A DNA stretch of 64,000 nucleotides, taken from NCBI GenBank assembly GCA_921293015.1, contig OV121081.1, positions 76,525,022-76,589,021 on the forward strand. The letters run 5' to 3'. The translations under genes and the position numbers were made by a program. The notes under the pieces were generated by a model that searched no databases, was not told the DNA's origin, and saw only the letters and a list, made by a program, of their open reading frames with translations. Below, one piece after another: positions 1 to 12,312 of this stretch (within the stretch, counting starts at the first letter, position 1; each line of letters starts with the position of its first letter). This stretch comes from Phorcus lineatus. Its lineage: Eukaryota > Mollusca > Gastropoda > Trochida > Trochidae.

Positions 1-1366
1 GATATCCAGATTTGCGTGATGTAACATGGCGTAGCTTTGGGACCTGAGAAACTAATGGTCAATCACGATCTCTCTCAAGTCGACGTGACGGAAGACAACC
101 TGTTTATAACTTTTTGCGGCTAACTGTGTAAGACAGATCGACAGATTTGGTTGAGGGGCGTCACGTGGTGGGGAGCTATCTCATACAATTGCAGATCAGA
201 ACTAGTGCTCGTCGGTGGCAATCTGACGGCCGCAGATCTTTCACCTTGTCAACCGCTAGAGGGAGCTCTTCCAGCAGGGCACGTACACAGCATGTGACAC
301 ATTGGAATGACTATACGGCAAATAACAACATCAGTAACCTATTCTCACTCTCCGAATATCCTTATCTCAACTAGTTTGAACATCCTGGGGATCATCTTGT
401 TGACTGGTATTGATGTACATTGTGTATTGATTTAAAAGTTTCATTTCTGTATGACTGTTATTGTGTTATTTAAATGTACTTGAAGGAGTGTTTAGTTTAT
501 CTTTTCTATCTAGTTCAGAAATGAAGGAATACTAACAAGGTACATGTAAGAACTGTTATATAATTATGTAAGTATAAGTAAGAAGGTGTATATTTCTCGA
601 TTGTAGACTTATTTCAGACCTGTTTATAATAATTGTACTGACGTTTGATATGCAAGCTTAAGTCACGCAATGATATCCATTAGGGTTGAGAGCACATTAT
701 ATTGCATTGATTATTAATAAAACGGTGCTTGACATGGAACTGCTATTAGGATGTGATGCCTTTGATGTGGCAATACATATCATATTAAGACGGGCTAATG
801 CATTATAAACAGAAACTTAAATAGTTAAGATGCAGCTTTTATTGCTTATTATACTGTTTAAACAATCAATTAAGAGTTCTCGTCATTTATTTGCCTACTA
901 TTAATAAGGTTGATGTTTACGTCAAAGTCGTATCCCCTTTAAAATAACCAATGATGGTCATGACAATATTGTCTTCCTCATTATTATTATCGGCATGATC
1001 TCAAACTACTAGAATCACTCGGAGTAGTAAAACCCGTATAACCATAAACAACAATAAACTCTTGGATAAATGTTGCTTTAGTAGAATGTCGTTTTTGTAA
1101 ATGCCGACATACTTCGTTTGAATGGAGACTGCTGTCGTATAAAGTACACTTGGAAGATATGTTCATGGTCATAAAGTTTGTCATTCCAAACAATAATTAA
1201 ATTACTTTAACAAATAAATTTCAAAGATATATAATTTAGAATTATTTTAAAGCAAAGTATAAGAATCTGAAGGGCTTGGTAATAAAAACGGTTTTCCGTT
1301 TTAAAGATCATTTGAAAATTGGGTAGAAGGTTTTCGTGACGAAATCATATATATGTACAATGTATA
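1..1366. other. Unique non-coding flank with a CTCF-like motif near the left edge
   Basis: The first 330 bases are visibly richer in G+C than the rest, and the remainder is A+T-rich with no convincing coding frame. A 14-codon open stretch at 3-47 (reading YPDLRDVTWRSFGT then a stop) touches the window edge and could be the end of an exon, but it is too short to call. At 253-267 the string CCGCTAGAGGGAG resembles the animal CTCF core. Around 690-760 there is a weak match to block P of the downstream tandem array (a run reading ATTGCATTGATTATTAATAA), which may be a stray relic of the same repeat. Confidence 0.35.
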
Positions 1367-1926
1367 TGCATATATATGTAAGATTCGAATCCATGGCAGG
1401 CTTCAAATCTGTGGCGGATTTCCAAATCTATGGCAGATTTTCAAATGCCTGACATTTGTACTTTTTTTGTATGTTTCTGCAATGATTAACCAAACCTTAC
1501 GCTAGGCAAACTTACCCGAAAATCCGTCGTCAGGAATCCAAGGGTTACAAAAGATAGTATTTCAATACCTTAGGGCTAAAGAAGATAGACTCACCGAGGG
1601 CTAAAAAGATCCTACAAAATAAACGCTATTGATGTGGCATGAAGTCGCAAATGTCTTATTTACATCTAAGGTATTGTTTAATGTATTTTAGTATTATTAT
1701 TATTTGGTCGTTATCAGTTTGCAATATCTCTCAGTGACTTACCTATTTATTACGCTTGCGACGCAATTTGGCCTTACGACGGGAAAAGTTAGCTATTATG
1801 ACGTCATCGCACAATGACGTCACTTAGCATGACGTCATGAAACAGTCTAACAATCAAACAAGCCACAGATAAGGAAACCCGCCATAGATTAGAGACCCAC
1901 CACAGATCTGAGTCCTACATATATGT
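1367..1926. repeat. MITE-like inverted repeat element with tandem subrepeats in its arms
   Basis: The left arm (about 1372-1450) and the reverse complement of the right arm (about 1858-1922) align over roughly 50 bp, starting with ATATATGTA and running through a GGCGGRTTTCC-type motif. Each arm holds short imperfect subrepeats of about 20 bp containing TCTRTGGCRG. The inner 400 bp is non-coding and includes three perfect TGACGTCA sites. I see no clear target duplication, so the exact ends are uncertain. Inference: a decayed non-autonomous DNA transposon. A local inverted duplication is the alternative. Confidence 0.5.
1799..1837. promoter_or_regulatory. Cluster of three perfect CRE palindromes
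   Basis: TGACGTCA occurs at 1799-1806, 1815-1822 and 1830-1837, so the starts are 16 and 15 bases apart. TGACGTCA is the established full-length cAMP response element bound by CREB/ATF bZIP dimers. No gene start is recognisable nearby, so any promoter role is inference. The cluster may be the regulatory cargo of the surrounding MITE-like element. Confidence 0.4.
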
Positions 1927-4900
1927 TGAACTTCGTACAATAATATTGACAGTTTAACAAAAAGTAGAGCATAATATTATGGTTCGTTTATATATTGTGA
2001 AATGTTTTATTCAGTTTGCAACGTTAGCATATCTATTCAATATTTCAAACTTACCTATTATATCTCTCTTACCAAACATTAGCTTTTTGCGTAGAAATAA
2101 CTTTTGTGGAATATTTAGATATACATTTTTGTAGATATAAATGTCGATAGAGATTCATCAGCTACATTTGATTACTTAGTATGTATATAGTTCGTACATT
2201 CTTACATATTGTCATATTATGAAGTCATGTGAAGATAATCTGCTTGTCCGATTTCAAATTACGAGAGAGTAAGAAGAACTCAAAAGAAGATTCACGTAGG
2301 AATTTAATGTACGTATAAGCTAACTGGCCTAAGAATGGTATTTATAATTGTTTCACTACGTCTCACGGGGTCAAAATTTTAAAAATGAACTCGCAGATGA
2401 AGTTTTTTTGAGAAATTTGAAATTCGAACCCCTATATTTTTTAAAAACCCTTCAATTGATTTTTATGTTTTCCTTATTTGGTCGTAATAAGGAAACACAG
2501 GAAATTGCATTATGATATCACCAACACACTAGCGACAATGAAGTAATATCATGTCTTTACAAATTGAAATAAGACTCTTTCAGGATGATTTTTAAAAAAA
2601 GCAGATTTGACAAAAGGAGTATATTTCAACTGTCAAGGAATTTCATTTTTCAGAAAGGTGATTCCTTGCCCCACATTAAAACACAAGTTGAGAGTATTTT
2701 TGTGACAGCCTGGGTAAGAAACCTTATTCAGAATATGTCTGTGTTCAGTCTACAGGAAATGGGCAACTGGAGAAAGGAGTTGTTTGTGATGACCTTCAAG
2801 CGACAAATATGTCAGTTTGTTTTTTACCAAAGTAATGATAATCATATAGCGCCTAGAGCAAGTGCGCTGTATTATTGATATCGTTAGAGGTAGAACATCT
2901 AAAAATGATTGATACTTTAAACGAAACTGAGGGTTCACTATCATCGCCAAGAAATGCAGTGAAGGGATGAGATAAAAAGTCAGCTGGTGGCAAACCAAAG
3001 TATTATGACCTACCGTCCGATTTGATGTAAAACTGTTAAATGTAAAGAAATGTAAAATACAACTTTTTTTAGAAATCGTATTTCATAGATATTTTCATAG
3101 TCTAAATATTACACAACATTATATATTTATATTTTTTCTGACTATAATAAATTTTCATTTGTCAACACTGAATACTAAGTATGATTCTGCTAATGACCAA
3201 TACCCCTATTTCTTTTCAAAGGTTATTCTGAATACTAAGTATGACTCTGCTAATGACTCATACCAGTATTTCCTTGTTATACAAGTTCAGAAATGTTAAC
3301 TATTTTCAATGTATTTCCTCGATCTCTAACTTTGATCTTCTTTCCCATCTTAGCAATAATCAAACTAGATGTGAATACCTTGACCCTCAACATCACGACT
3401 GAACCCGATCGACTGATTCTAACGAAAGTACATCTATACTTATGAACACACCTTATCTTTCTTGATCCTTCGTCCCACCAACACAGGACTCAAACACAAG
3501 TTCATTTGTTAATGAAGACTTACTGTAAATTTTAAACAAAACGTTTGGACTTGTCCATGTCTTCTTTATAACCCTAACTATTCGAACACGTTACTACATA
3601 TCACTTGCGATATTGTATGACAGAGTATTGTCAAAAGGTTACATATAATCGTTAATACCATGTTCCGATAACGGAGTATTGAAATGAAAAAAGTAAAGAG
3701 TTTCATGTATCAGAATTTTTGGAAATAGGAAAGAACAACAAGCTTGATGGGTACCGTCATCCTGGTGAAACCTTCACAAGCAAACGTTTATTATCACATA
3801 AACGAAAAAAAGTAAACATAGGTAACGATTCCTAAGTTTATCCTATCGAATGTGGTTTAAAAATACATTCGCGCAGTATTCATTGATCAAATAATCTTAT
3901 TCTTTGATGTTGACCCCATCTTAAGAAACTAGTAATATGTGGGTTTGTAATCTTTCTCCCTTGCAAATAAGATTCAAAAGATTTTCCAACGAAATAAATA
4001 TATTTAAGTCAGAAGACGAAGGGATCTCTATAAAGATAAATCAAATTACAGTTTTCAATGTTCATCACAGAGAAAACAGTAAATTGTTTGCAAAGTTACG
4101 TAACACAATTACTTGGTCTTTGATGTGAAGGTGCGGATCACCCTTACAACCATAAAACCTGATTGAGCTTCCCTACGTAAACCAATATCTAACAAAGGAC
4201 TGTCGTTCACTACATTTTATTGTGAGTCACTACATTGTTCTTTTGAATTCTTTTTATCTCCTTATGGTCTTTTCTAACTAATAGTTATATTCTCAAATAA
4301 CTAAGACTCAATGTACTTATCAAACATAACACCATCAACCTACACAGTTATATTTTACGCTTTATGTTTACTAGGAACAATGCCAAACGTTTCATATTAC
4401 CATTGCACTGGAATATGTATTTCGATAATATCATCGAAGTAGATTATGTTATCAAATATAGCAACATAAGTTGGATTTAGTAATAAGTATTAGAGGCTTG
4501 CCGATATCCCACTTGATGAAGGAATATCCGTACGTTTCGAAACGCCGTCATTTTCACCAAAAAAAATATATTTTGGAACTAGTGGTGTCTTTATTGTTGT
4601 GTCAACATTGTGACGTCTCAGCATTGTATCTATGTTGTAATGATGAAAAAACAAAATGAGGTTTTTAAGTAATGATGAAAAGCATTATGACGTTTTGATT
4701 TCGCAATAATTTGTAATTGCAGATATCGATCGATTGATCTTTCATACGACATATCTATTCTTTTTGAAGACAAATGTCTCTACCTTGTTATTGATTCGTG
4801 TTTAGGTAAGTTCAATCATTCAAATTGGTTGATATAAACATGAACACAATTATAGGGTAACCAATGCCTACACGTTGCACAGTGCTTCAAAAGGTGCTAT

Positions 4901-7130
4901 TGTCCCAGTTTGATATTTGTATATGTAAATTATATTTTCTTTAAAGGTTAAAATATCCCATTTCTCAACATTATCTGTCGTCTTAGTAAAGGTGTCGCAT
5001 ATGAAGCAAAAATTGCATGCGGTCATGTTAGTATGAGGAAAGGAACTTGATTCGCATAGCAGTGCTTGAACTTGGTACATACATTTAAGAGATGTTCATA
5101 CTGATTAAAGTTGTCTTTCAGTAGATAACATTTTTGTGAGATCATTTTGTTTCCTTAAGAAATGTGCAAAAGCACCTCACTTATGAACAATTCGTTTCTG
5201 AAATGCTACAATATCATTTATGTTTGATAAAGTTATATTTTATTTTATTATATTTATATGTTAACTCTGTGGTCTTTGGTTGTTCATTAGCGAAGTGTTG
5301 CAAATACTATTTACTGGATGTAATAAATTCTTTATGTTAAACATCCCTTCATAAAAATTGACGATGGAGGGATAGTCGGGTTGAGTATGTATTGCATAGA
5401 AGATAACTTGACGGAATATATTTTTATTGTGAATGCATATGCAATACGTGTTATCTCCAAAACCGTCAATGTATGTGACGCCGATAGTAATCCCGAAAAG
5501 TGCCTCCACTAAATACAAAATCAAAGCGATGTACTAAAATTTTCATTTGATTATTTGTTTAAATGAAAAATAAAGTTTGTTTTTTCAAAAGTTTTATTCA
5601 GCCTGACTTCTATTCATGAAATCTTGATATAATGTTTTTTAAAGTACGTTTCCATTCACCTAGAGGCACACCTCTGTGGTATTTCGTTTGACTTATAATA
5701 TAGAAACCTTTTCTATTTTCAATTGAACTAAAAATCATAGATGCATGATATCCTTCTCTTTCTAACCGTGTAAAGTAAATCACAATTAATTTGTAGATTG
5801 TTTTAACAATCTGTATATTGTGAGTATAACATCTGAAGATAGATTGCAAGGAATACTAAGTTATTATTCAACCACCTTACACGATCGTTGCAAAAAGATT
5901 TAAATTTCAATGTTTGCTACAGAAACGATATTTTGTTTACGGAATTTATTAACTTTTGATATTTATTTTGTAGAGATTTATTGTGTTCATCATTGAGCTA
6001 TTTCCCTATAAGCAATTGAGGTACGTAATTTAAAAGGAATTCTCTGCGTTCTTCAATATTTTTACACTTTACAAGGTATAGCCATATCCAAGTTCCTTTT
6101 AAAATGGTGATTTAGAGTTCATATCGAAAACTTTTGATCATTTCTATATCTTTCAATTTCTCGACGTTAAACGGCACTATCACATTACAGTGATAATGAC
6201 TAGATAACCCGATCTATTCCCTGGCGAGTGTTTAACATACTTCCACACATTTACATGATTGTACCTAGTCATCAAGCTTCACAGCAATTATTGCCAAGTT
6301 CCTAACGATGTATCAACCTGACAGTACTGCAATTTATTGAGTGAATAATCGCCAAATTTTATTGAGATTAATTTCTTTAGTCAGCACCAAGCCAGATCAG
6401 GTTAACAATTATTTCAGGAACTGTCAAGTCGATCAGATGTGTCGGATATCTTATGAATAATGTCCAATTTTGTAATGCTTTAATTGCGATTGTTTTCGCT
6501 TTCATCGGGTATAGCAGTCAAAATACTATGTGATATGGATGCCTTTAAGAAACTCAATTTCATCTAGTAGATTAAGTCAATGTTACATACATGTACATAA
6601 ACTGTGTTTCACTTTCTTACTGCGAACACTTGGAATATCAATTTTAACAACTAATGCTCCGCATCAATGCTAATGAAACTGACGGGCAGCAGACTAAAAA
6701 AGAGAATGAAAACTGGTGCACATTATGCACCAAAAAAGGAAAAGCTCTTCATCCAATGAAACGAAAATTTAAGTAATATGAGGCCAGGAAATGCGGATGC
6801 TCGAAACAGGCTTGGTTTTGTTAGTGTAATAGGATTAAGACTTTGATATTATTGACCACTAAATGAATGTTTGTGTGTGAAATATTGAAACAACTATATA
6901 GACTCAAACTAAGAACATGTAAGGATTTCTTCGAGCATGATGAGAGTGATGGCGACGTGACAATGAATTGGTAAATGACCCTTTCTCAAGCCTTTTATGA
7001 CCCAAAGTCGCGTTGATTACAGTTATGTGTGTTTCAGACTGTTAGTTTTTAACTAAATACATATTTCTATAAATGATGTAACTAAATCAACACTAAAGTA
7101 GATTGATATTATAAGGTAGTAGGTGGTTGT
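1927..7130. other. Non-coding A+T-rich stretch
   Basis: No coding frame, RNA gene or transposon protein is recognisable. Open frames here are below 100 codons, show no family signature, and are expected by chance at this base composition. The only internal structure I see is the 60-bp tandem duplication at 3169-3275. The stretch precedes the first recognisable block of the large tandem array. Confidence 0.6.
3169..3275 (+). repeat. Two-copy 60-bp tandem duplication
   Basis: The phrase CTGAATACTAAGTATGA recurs exactly 60 bases later and is followed in both copies by TCTGCTAATGAC, then by a similar A/C-rich segment and TATTTC. The second copy is incomplete at about 3229-3275. Non-coding. Confidence 0.75.
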
Positions 7131-7395
7131 AAAATGAAGATCATTACTTGTACGAATTGACAAGACCAGTTTCTTATAACATAGTTGTCGTTATACGAAA
7201 CAAACATCACAGAAACCGCCATTATAACATGTATACTGCACTTTCACATGCAGACATGTTAACTTATTATAATCGCATCCATTTGGTTTGCGAAAAAAAT
7301 TGTATCCTTTAGTTTGGGCACAAAAGTGTACATAGTTCTGTTATAAGGATGTGATTGTTAGTTTTTTATGGAATTGGATATATATATTTGTTTGT

Positions 7396-7492
7396 CTTCT
7401 TCTTCTTCTTCTTCACCATCATAAAAAACAACAACAATATAATCATCATCGTCAACAATATAATCAGCATCGTTGTCGTCGTCGTAGTCATC
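7396..7492 (+). repeat. Compound trinucleotide microsatellite
   Basis: A run of TTC triplets is followed by AAC/ATC/GTC-type triplets, with CATCATCGTC and GTTGTCGTCGTCGTAGTC near the end. It produces an artificial low-complexity frame of Phe, Ile, Asn and Val that should not be read as a gene. Confidence 0.8.
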
Positions 7493-8932
7493 ATTGGTTC
7501 AACCGTAACGCTTCTTGAGGTTGCAATGGTACATTACTTGAGAAAGGAGGCAATTTAAAGTTACATTTAAAAAATTAAAGATATAACTTAAATTGATAAT
7601 GCGTTTATGTACCTGGTTACCAGATGTCTTTATAATAGGTTTTAATACTTCAACTGCGAATTTTACTTTCGGAACAAACAAAAAATCTTAGCGGAACACA
7701 CAGTTTCACGCTTTGAAGTTAAATGAGATATGTCGAAAACAAAACCCAACTAAGATCTTGCTGATCAAATGATAGACTTGCCATTCTTTACGACTTCACA
7801 GTTACTGATAACTTTAAAAATGAGGAGGTGACACCAATGATTTGCATTTTGTCGCTTCGATTGACATCTATCATGCACTAATTCAGAAAGGAGGGTTAAG
7901 TTTTTCAAATATTTAAAATCAATAAAGATTTCGGGCAAAAGGTTCTAATTAACGAACTTAAGGACAAAGTTGTTAAAACATGCAAGACCTATTCATTGAA
8001 AAATATCAAAAAGTTTCGCAAAGCATTTTGCAAGGTATGATATTGCGCATCTGGGCTATGAACGCGCAAGTTTAATGGGAAAAGCATCATGATCGTATAT
8101 CATGTTCTCACTTATCCCAGTTGGATACTGACTATATGTCCTCTTTGGTGCACCATCCTGATGACGTGAACATAAGTGTTCCGTCGTCAAATGAAGCCTT
8201 TGAAAATCAATACATCGTTCAAAGTATGTGTTAATGAACGAAGCTGATGTAGTAAGATATGCTATAAATAGTAAAGTAAAGTTGCGAAAAAGTTATCTTA
8301 ACAATTTAACAACCGTTTCCTGAAGTTGTTTGGGTATGGTGTTAAGAGTCTACATAAGTGACATTTACAAATTATAGCAATGGGAACTACTAGACAACTG
8401 ACGCATTAACATTTTAGATAAACAGAAGAATCGTCTATATATGTGAATATGAACCAAGCATGACATTTGCAAAAAGTCACATATGTTTTTCAAATAATTT
8501 AGCAACCGAAACTTTTGTGAAAACTCTAGCAGAAGTCATTTGGTCCTGGCGCCATCAAGGCTTCGACATCATCAAGTACATCAGGAAAAGTTGAAACCAT
8601 CATCATGTTATGAAATCAACAATTGACAATGTTGCAAAATTATGACCATGCTGCACAACTAGTCTAATAACAGTGATTGAATGAAAAGTGTACAGGTTTT
8701 ATTTACAAGTATCTATAAATAAATCAATGGTGAATAAAATATGATACTACAATGATCTGAGGGCCTTGTGATATTAAATATAAAAGTAGATACAAAGTAT
8801 TGTGGTTATTTGCCTAACTATACCAACTACGAGAGGTGGTTATCAAAACTTTTATTAATATCATCTTCACATTATGTCGTCATTGTCCAATCAGCCTTAC
8901 AAGCTGTGGTTTAACATTACATACCGTTGATA

Positions 8933-8942
8933 GATGTGATAT
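8933..8942 (+). repeat. Target site duplication, left copy (GATGTGATAT)
   Basis: The ten bases GATGTGATAT stand immediately left of the inverted-repeat element at 8943-9381 and recur immediately right of it at 9382-9391. Paralogous array positions near 15281 (TAGATGTGATATCATTA) and 29180 (AAATGTCATATCGTTA) have the site once, as expected for an unoccupied target. Confidence 0.8.
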
Positions 8943-9381
8943 CAGTCTGATTAAAATCGACCGTGTTCCGAGGAATAGAAGTTTCAAAATATTGACTCTA
9001 CCGAGATTCGAACTCTATCTGTCTAGGTTATCCTCTCCAGAACGGTCTGACCGCAGCCTACTGTAGCGTACGTGCTGACACCAGTTTAGCGCAGACAAAA
9101 CCTGGTTATTACACAATCGTGTTTAAAATAAGGATAGCGATCAAGGTTAATGAATGGTAAATGGGAGTTACTTGCCCTTAGCTACTGATACCGAATGCTT
9201 TTGCAGCACGCATTGTGATTGGTTAGCTGAGTTTACACGTAAGAACGTGCGCTACAGTAGGCTGCGGTCAGACCGTTCTGGAGAGGATAACCTAGACAGA
9301 TAGAGTTCGAATCTCGGTAGAGTCAATATTTTGAAACTTTTATTCCTGATCCTCGGAACACGGTCGATTTTAATCAGACTG
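8943..9381. mobile_element. 439-bp MULE-like MITE with ~130-bp terminal inverted repeats
   Basis: The element starts CAGTCTGATTAAAATCGACC and ends with its exact complement. The arms (about 8943-9073 and 9245-9381) match over about 130 bp apart from a 6-bp indel (ATCAGG) and a few substitutions, so it is fairly young. The central ~170 bp is non-coding. The 10-bp flanking duplication and long inverted repeats fit Mutator-like (MULE) non-autonomous elements, which are known for 9-11-bp duplications. No transposase is present, so the superfamily is inferred from structure only. The arms also contain GAGTTCGAATCTCGG, which resembles a tRNA B box. Confidence 0.8.
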
Positions 9382-9391
9382 GATGTGATAT
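9382..9391 (+). repeat. Target site duplication, right copy (GATGTGATAT)
   Basis: Exact second copy of the ten bases at 8933-8942, directly abutting the right end of the MULE-like MITE. Confidence 0.8.
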
Positions 9392-12241
9392 TAGTCTTTA
9401 GACAATATTTTATGTGACTAACAAAAACCCCAATCAGGTGGCTGCCGATGTTATCTATTTTAGTGAGACAGTTCTACCATTCGGCTTTTTTCGTTCTGTT
9501 GTTTCACATTTTACCTCACACAATTGAACAGTAGCGAAGGCTTAATTTTTATTGCATTGATTATCAATAAAACGATGCGTTACATAGTCTGTCTGTTATG
9601 ATACGACCAATGAAGTGGAAATTGTAAAAGAAATTGCATTCTTAATTTCCATGGGAGATAAACAAATTCGGCTGTGTAGTCAATGAAACACGTTTGAATA
9701 CACTTTGACTAAAATATATAAGCTCTGTGTAAATATACAAATTGATATATGATAATATATATAAATATCAGATATATTTATCAGTCGTCCATGCGTGATA
9801 CGTTAGAAATATCCATTAGTCCCGTTATCATATGATTATAAACTTGAAGTAATTGATCATCTTGCGTGATGTGATATTCAGTTTATATTTCAAGAAACAG
9901 TCGTTTGTGTCATTCGAATATGTCATATTGCAATAGTGTCACAGGCATTGATGAAAACACTTCACAAGATAACATTATTAATTTTTATTGAATTATGAAT
10001 TATATGTTTTGGTGATCTGTTGCTTCATATAAAAAAACGAAAACATGATGGTGTATAAAATGTGGTCAAATCAAAGACACTATTTAATGAAAAGGAACAT
10101 TTTCCAGAACTATGATATTGATGTTTTAAATACTTTTTAGTTATGTTTTCTCGTGATTTCGGATGCATTCTGATAATCATGCGACTATGGGTTTAATGTA
10201 TAAATACATCATAAACATCACAATCACCATTATCATATAACAAGTAGAAATATTGGTGATTTGTTTGAAATATTTCGGAAACGATTTCCTACTTTGGAAA
10301 TACTGCATTCTAAATCGAATTTTAAACTAAATAAACTTGAAGCTTGAAAAGATCTGAATGTTGCTTGGCAAGTTAACTTTGTAATTAAATGTTAGTTTTT
10401 GTAATTAAACTATTTTAATGCAAAGTGCAGATGCTTCTTTGAAGAAAATGTCCACGTTTGCAAAAGTTACACTTTGATTATATCAGCTTGGGTAATTACT
10501 ATTAACATTAAGATAGAGAACCACGGGTATCAACGGTTAACAGATAACTGGGTACAAACTATATCACCTCGACATGATGGAAGTTTAAAACTATTTATCG
10601 ACCTAAGGGGGTCGTGTCATATGCGACCGCTTGTGACCTTGAACTGCAACAAATACCCGTCTGTCTGTCAGTATCCCCCCTCATGAAAACAATGGGGTTT
10701 TTTTAATAAGATAATTGTGGGAGACTCTGAGAATAGAAAAAGGACGCTTCCTTATAATATATCATAAGGTTGAAAGACGATATAACATATATGACGAGTA
10801 TTGACTTTGGTGAAATATTCGAAGAATTGTATCGTATGATAAATAGGACACGTTTTCTATTTTCATTCTTTTATAACAAATGCAAACCAATCATAGAAAA
10901 CACAAACTTTTGCCCTGTATAGTATTATCTTTTATGCCAGTAGCACGTAAACGTTGATCATGCTGAAGACGTCTCATTGCATAATGATGGTAACACTCTA
11001 ACGCAACCATGCGCTAAACAGTAAATCTTATGCAAGAACCGATAGGAAAGTAAACATTGATGGGATAAACCAAGAAGCGGCAGTTTTAATCAACCCTTCC
11101 TTGAAGTGTCAAATTTGACAATGAACCACTCTCATGTGCATGGCACTATTGCGTGTCACATGTACAGCTCAGAGAGAAGTTCTTTATTCGTGAAGATGCT
11201 CTCAAGGCATGTCAAATCTCCATGTCTATTATCATATCATAACCTGCATAGGTATATGCATTTAGATATCCCCCACTTTTAAAAAGTATATATCTAGATT
11301 CAAGGCTGAATTGCTAATAATAATTATTATTATTATATTACTTATTTTTGTCTCGCCTGTTACGTCATAAAGAGATGGCGTACAGAAATAATTATACAAA
11401 AATGTACAACGTAGTGCAGCAATATTAGATTTTATGTTAACGAAATTGATAACAATATGGATTCAATCTGATGGCTGAATCCTTAATAACAAACAGATAA
11501 CATACAGACAAACGTACATTGCAATTCTGATAGCATCGTCTGCATTGAGCGACCTGCAATAGTCTTGATAACCTGAGAAGCAATTAATTCTTAAATCTGA
11601 TAATGTGTTGGAAATAGTGTTTCAAGTGGAACATTTCCAAATATAAACCAATGGTAGTTAAAAGAATATATCATCTGGCAAGTGTTAATGCACAATCTAA
11701 GAGAGATATTGATGACCCTAAGGGAAAACTCGTAACATATATGGACTCTAGACATTGAGCCTTTAAAAAATAATTCATCTTCTGTAAAAAAAAATGGGTT
11801 GAATTTTGTGACGCATGTAAATCACCTCTAGAGAAATTCTGTTTCTTTCAATTAGTAATTGTGAGCTTTTTTCCTGTTGAAATTAACTTCCCTGTATGCT
11901 TCGCCTACTTCATATAGAGAAATAGAGATTCTCACTATAGGCAATTTCTTTGTAAAAACGAGAGAACTGCAAATCTGTACTTATTTTAAGATGACTTGTG
12001 AACTAATAAACTAAAACCTTTGGAGATACCTTAATAACACAAATATGTAGATTATCTTTGTTCATTATGAAAATAATAACACATATATAAGCTTCTGAAT
12101 CCTGTCAGATACTACACACGTTACCCTTTCTGATCATTGGTTGGTACTCTTAAATGTCTGGCAGTCACAATTTAAGAGGGAAACGTGAGGGGGAAATACC
12201 CAGATAAGGAACGTCTGATATTTGAAACACTTGGCTATCAA

Positions 12242-12242
<1 letters not shown>

Positions 12243-12309
<67 letters not shown>
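12243..12309. repeat. (TA)n microsatellite, about 33 repeats
   Basis: An uninterrupted TA run lies inside array block S, just left of the composite inverted repeat. Tracts of this length commonly vary in length between individuals and assemblies. Confidence 0.95.
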
Positions 12310-12312
<3 letters not shown>

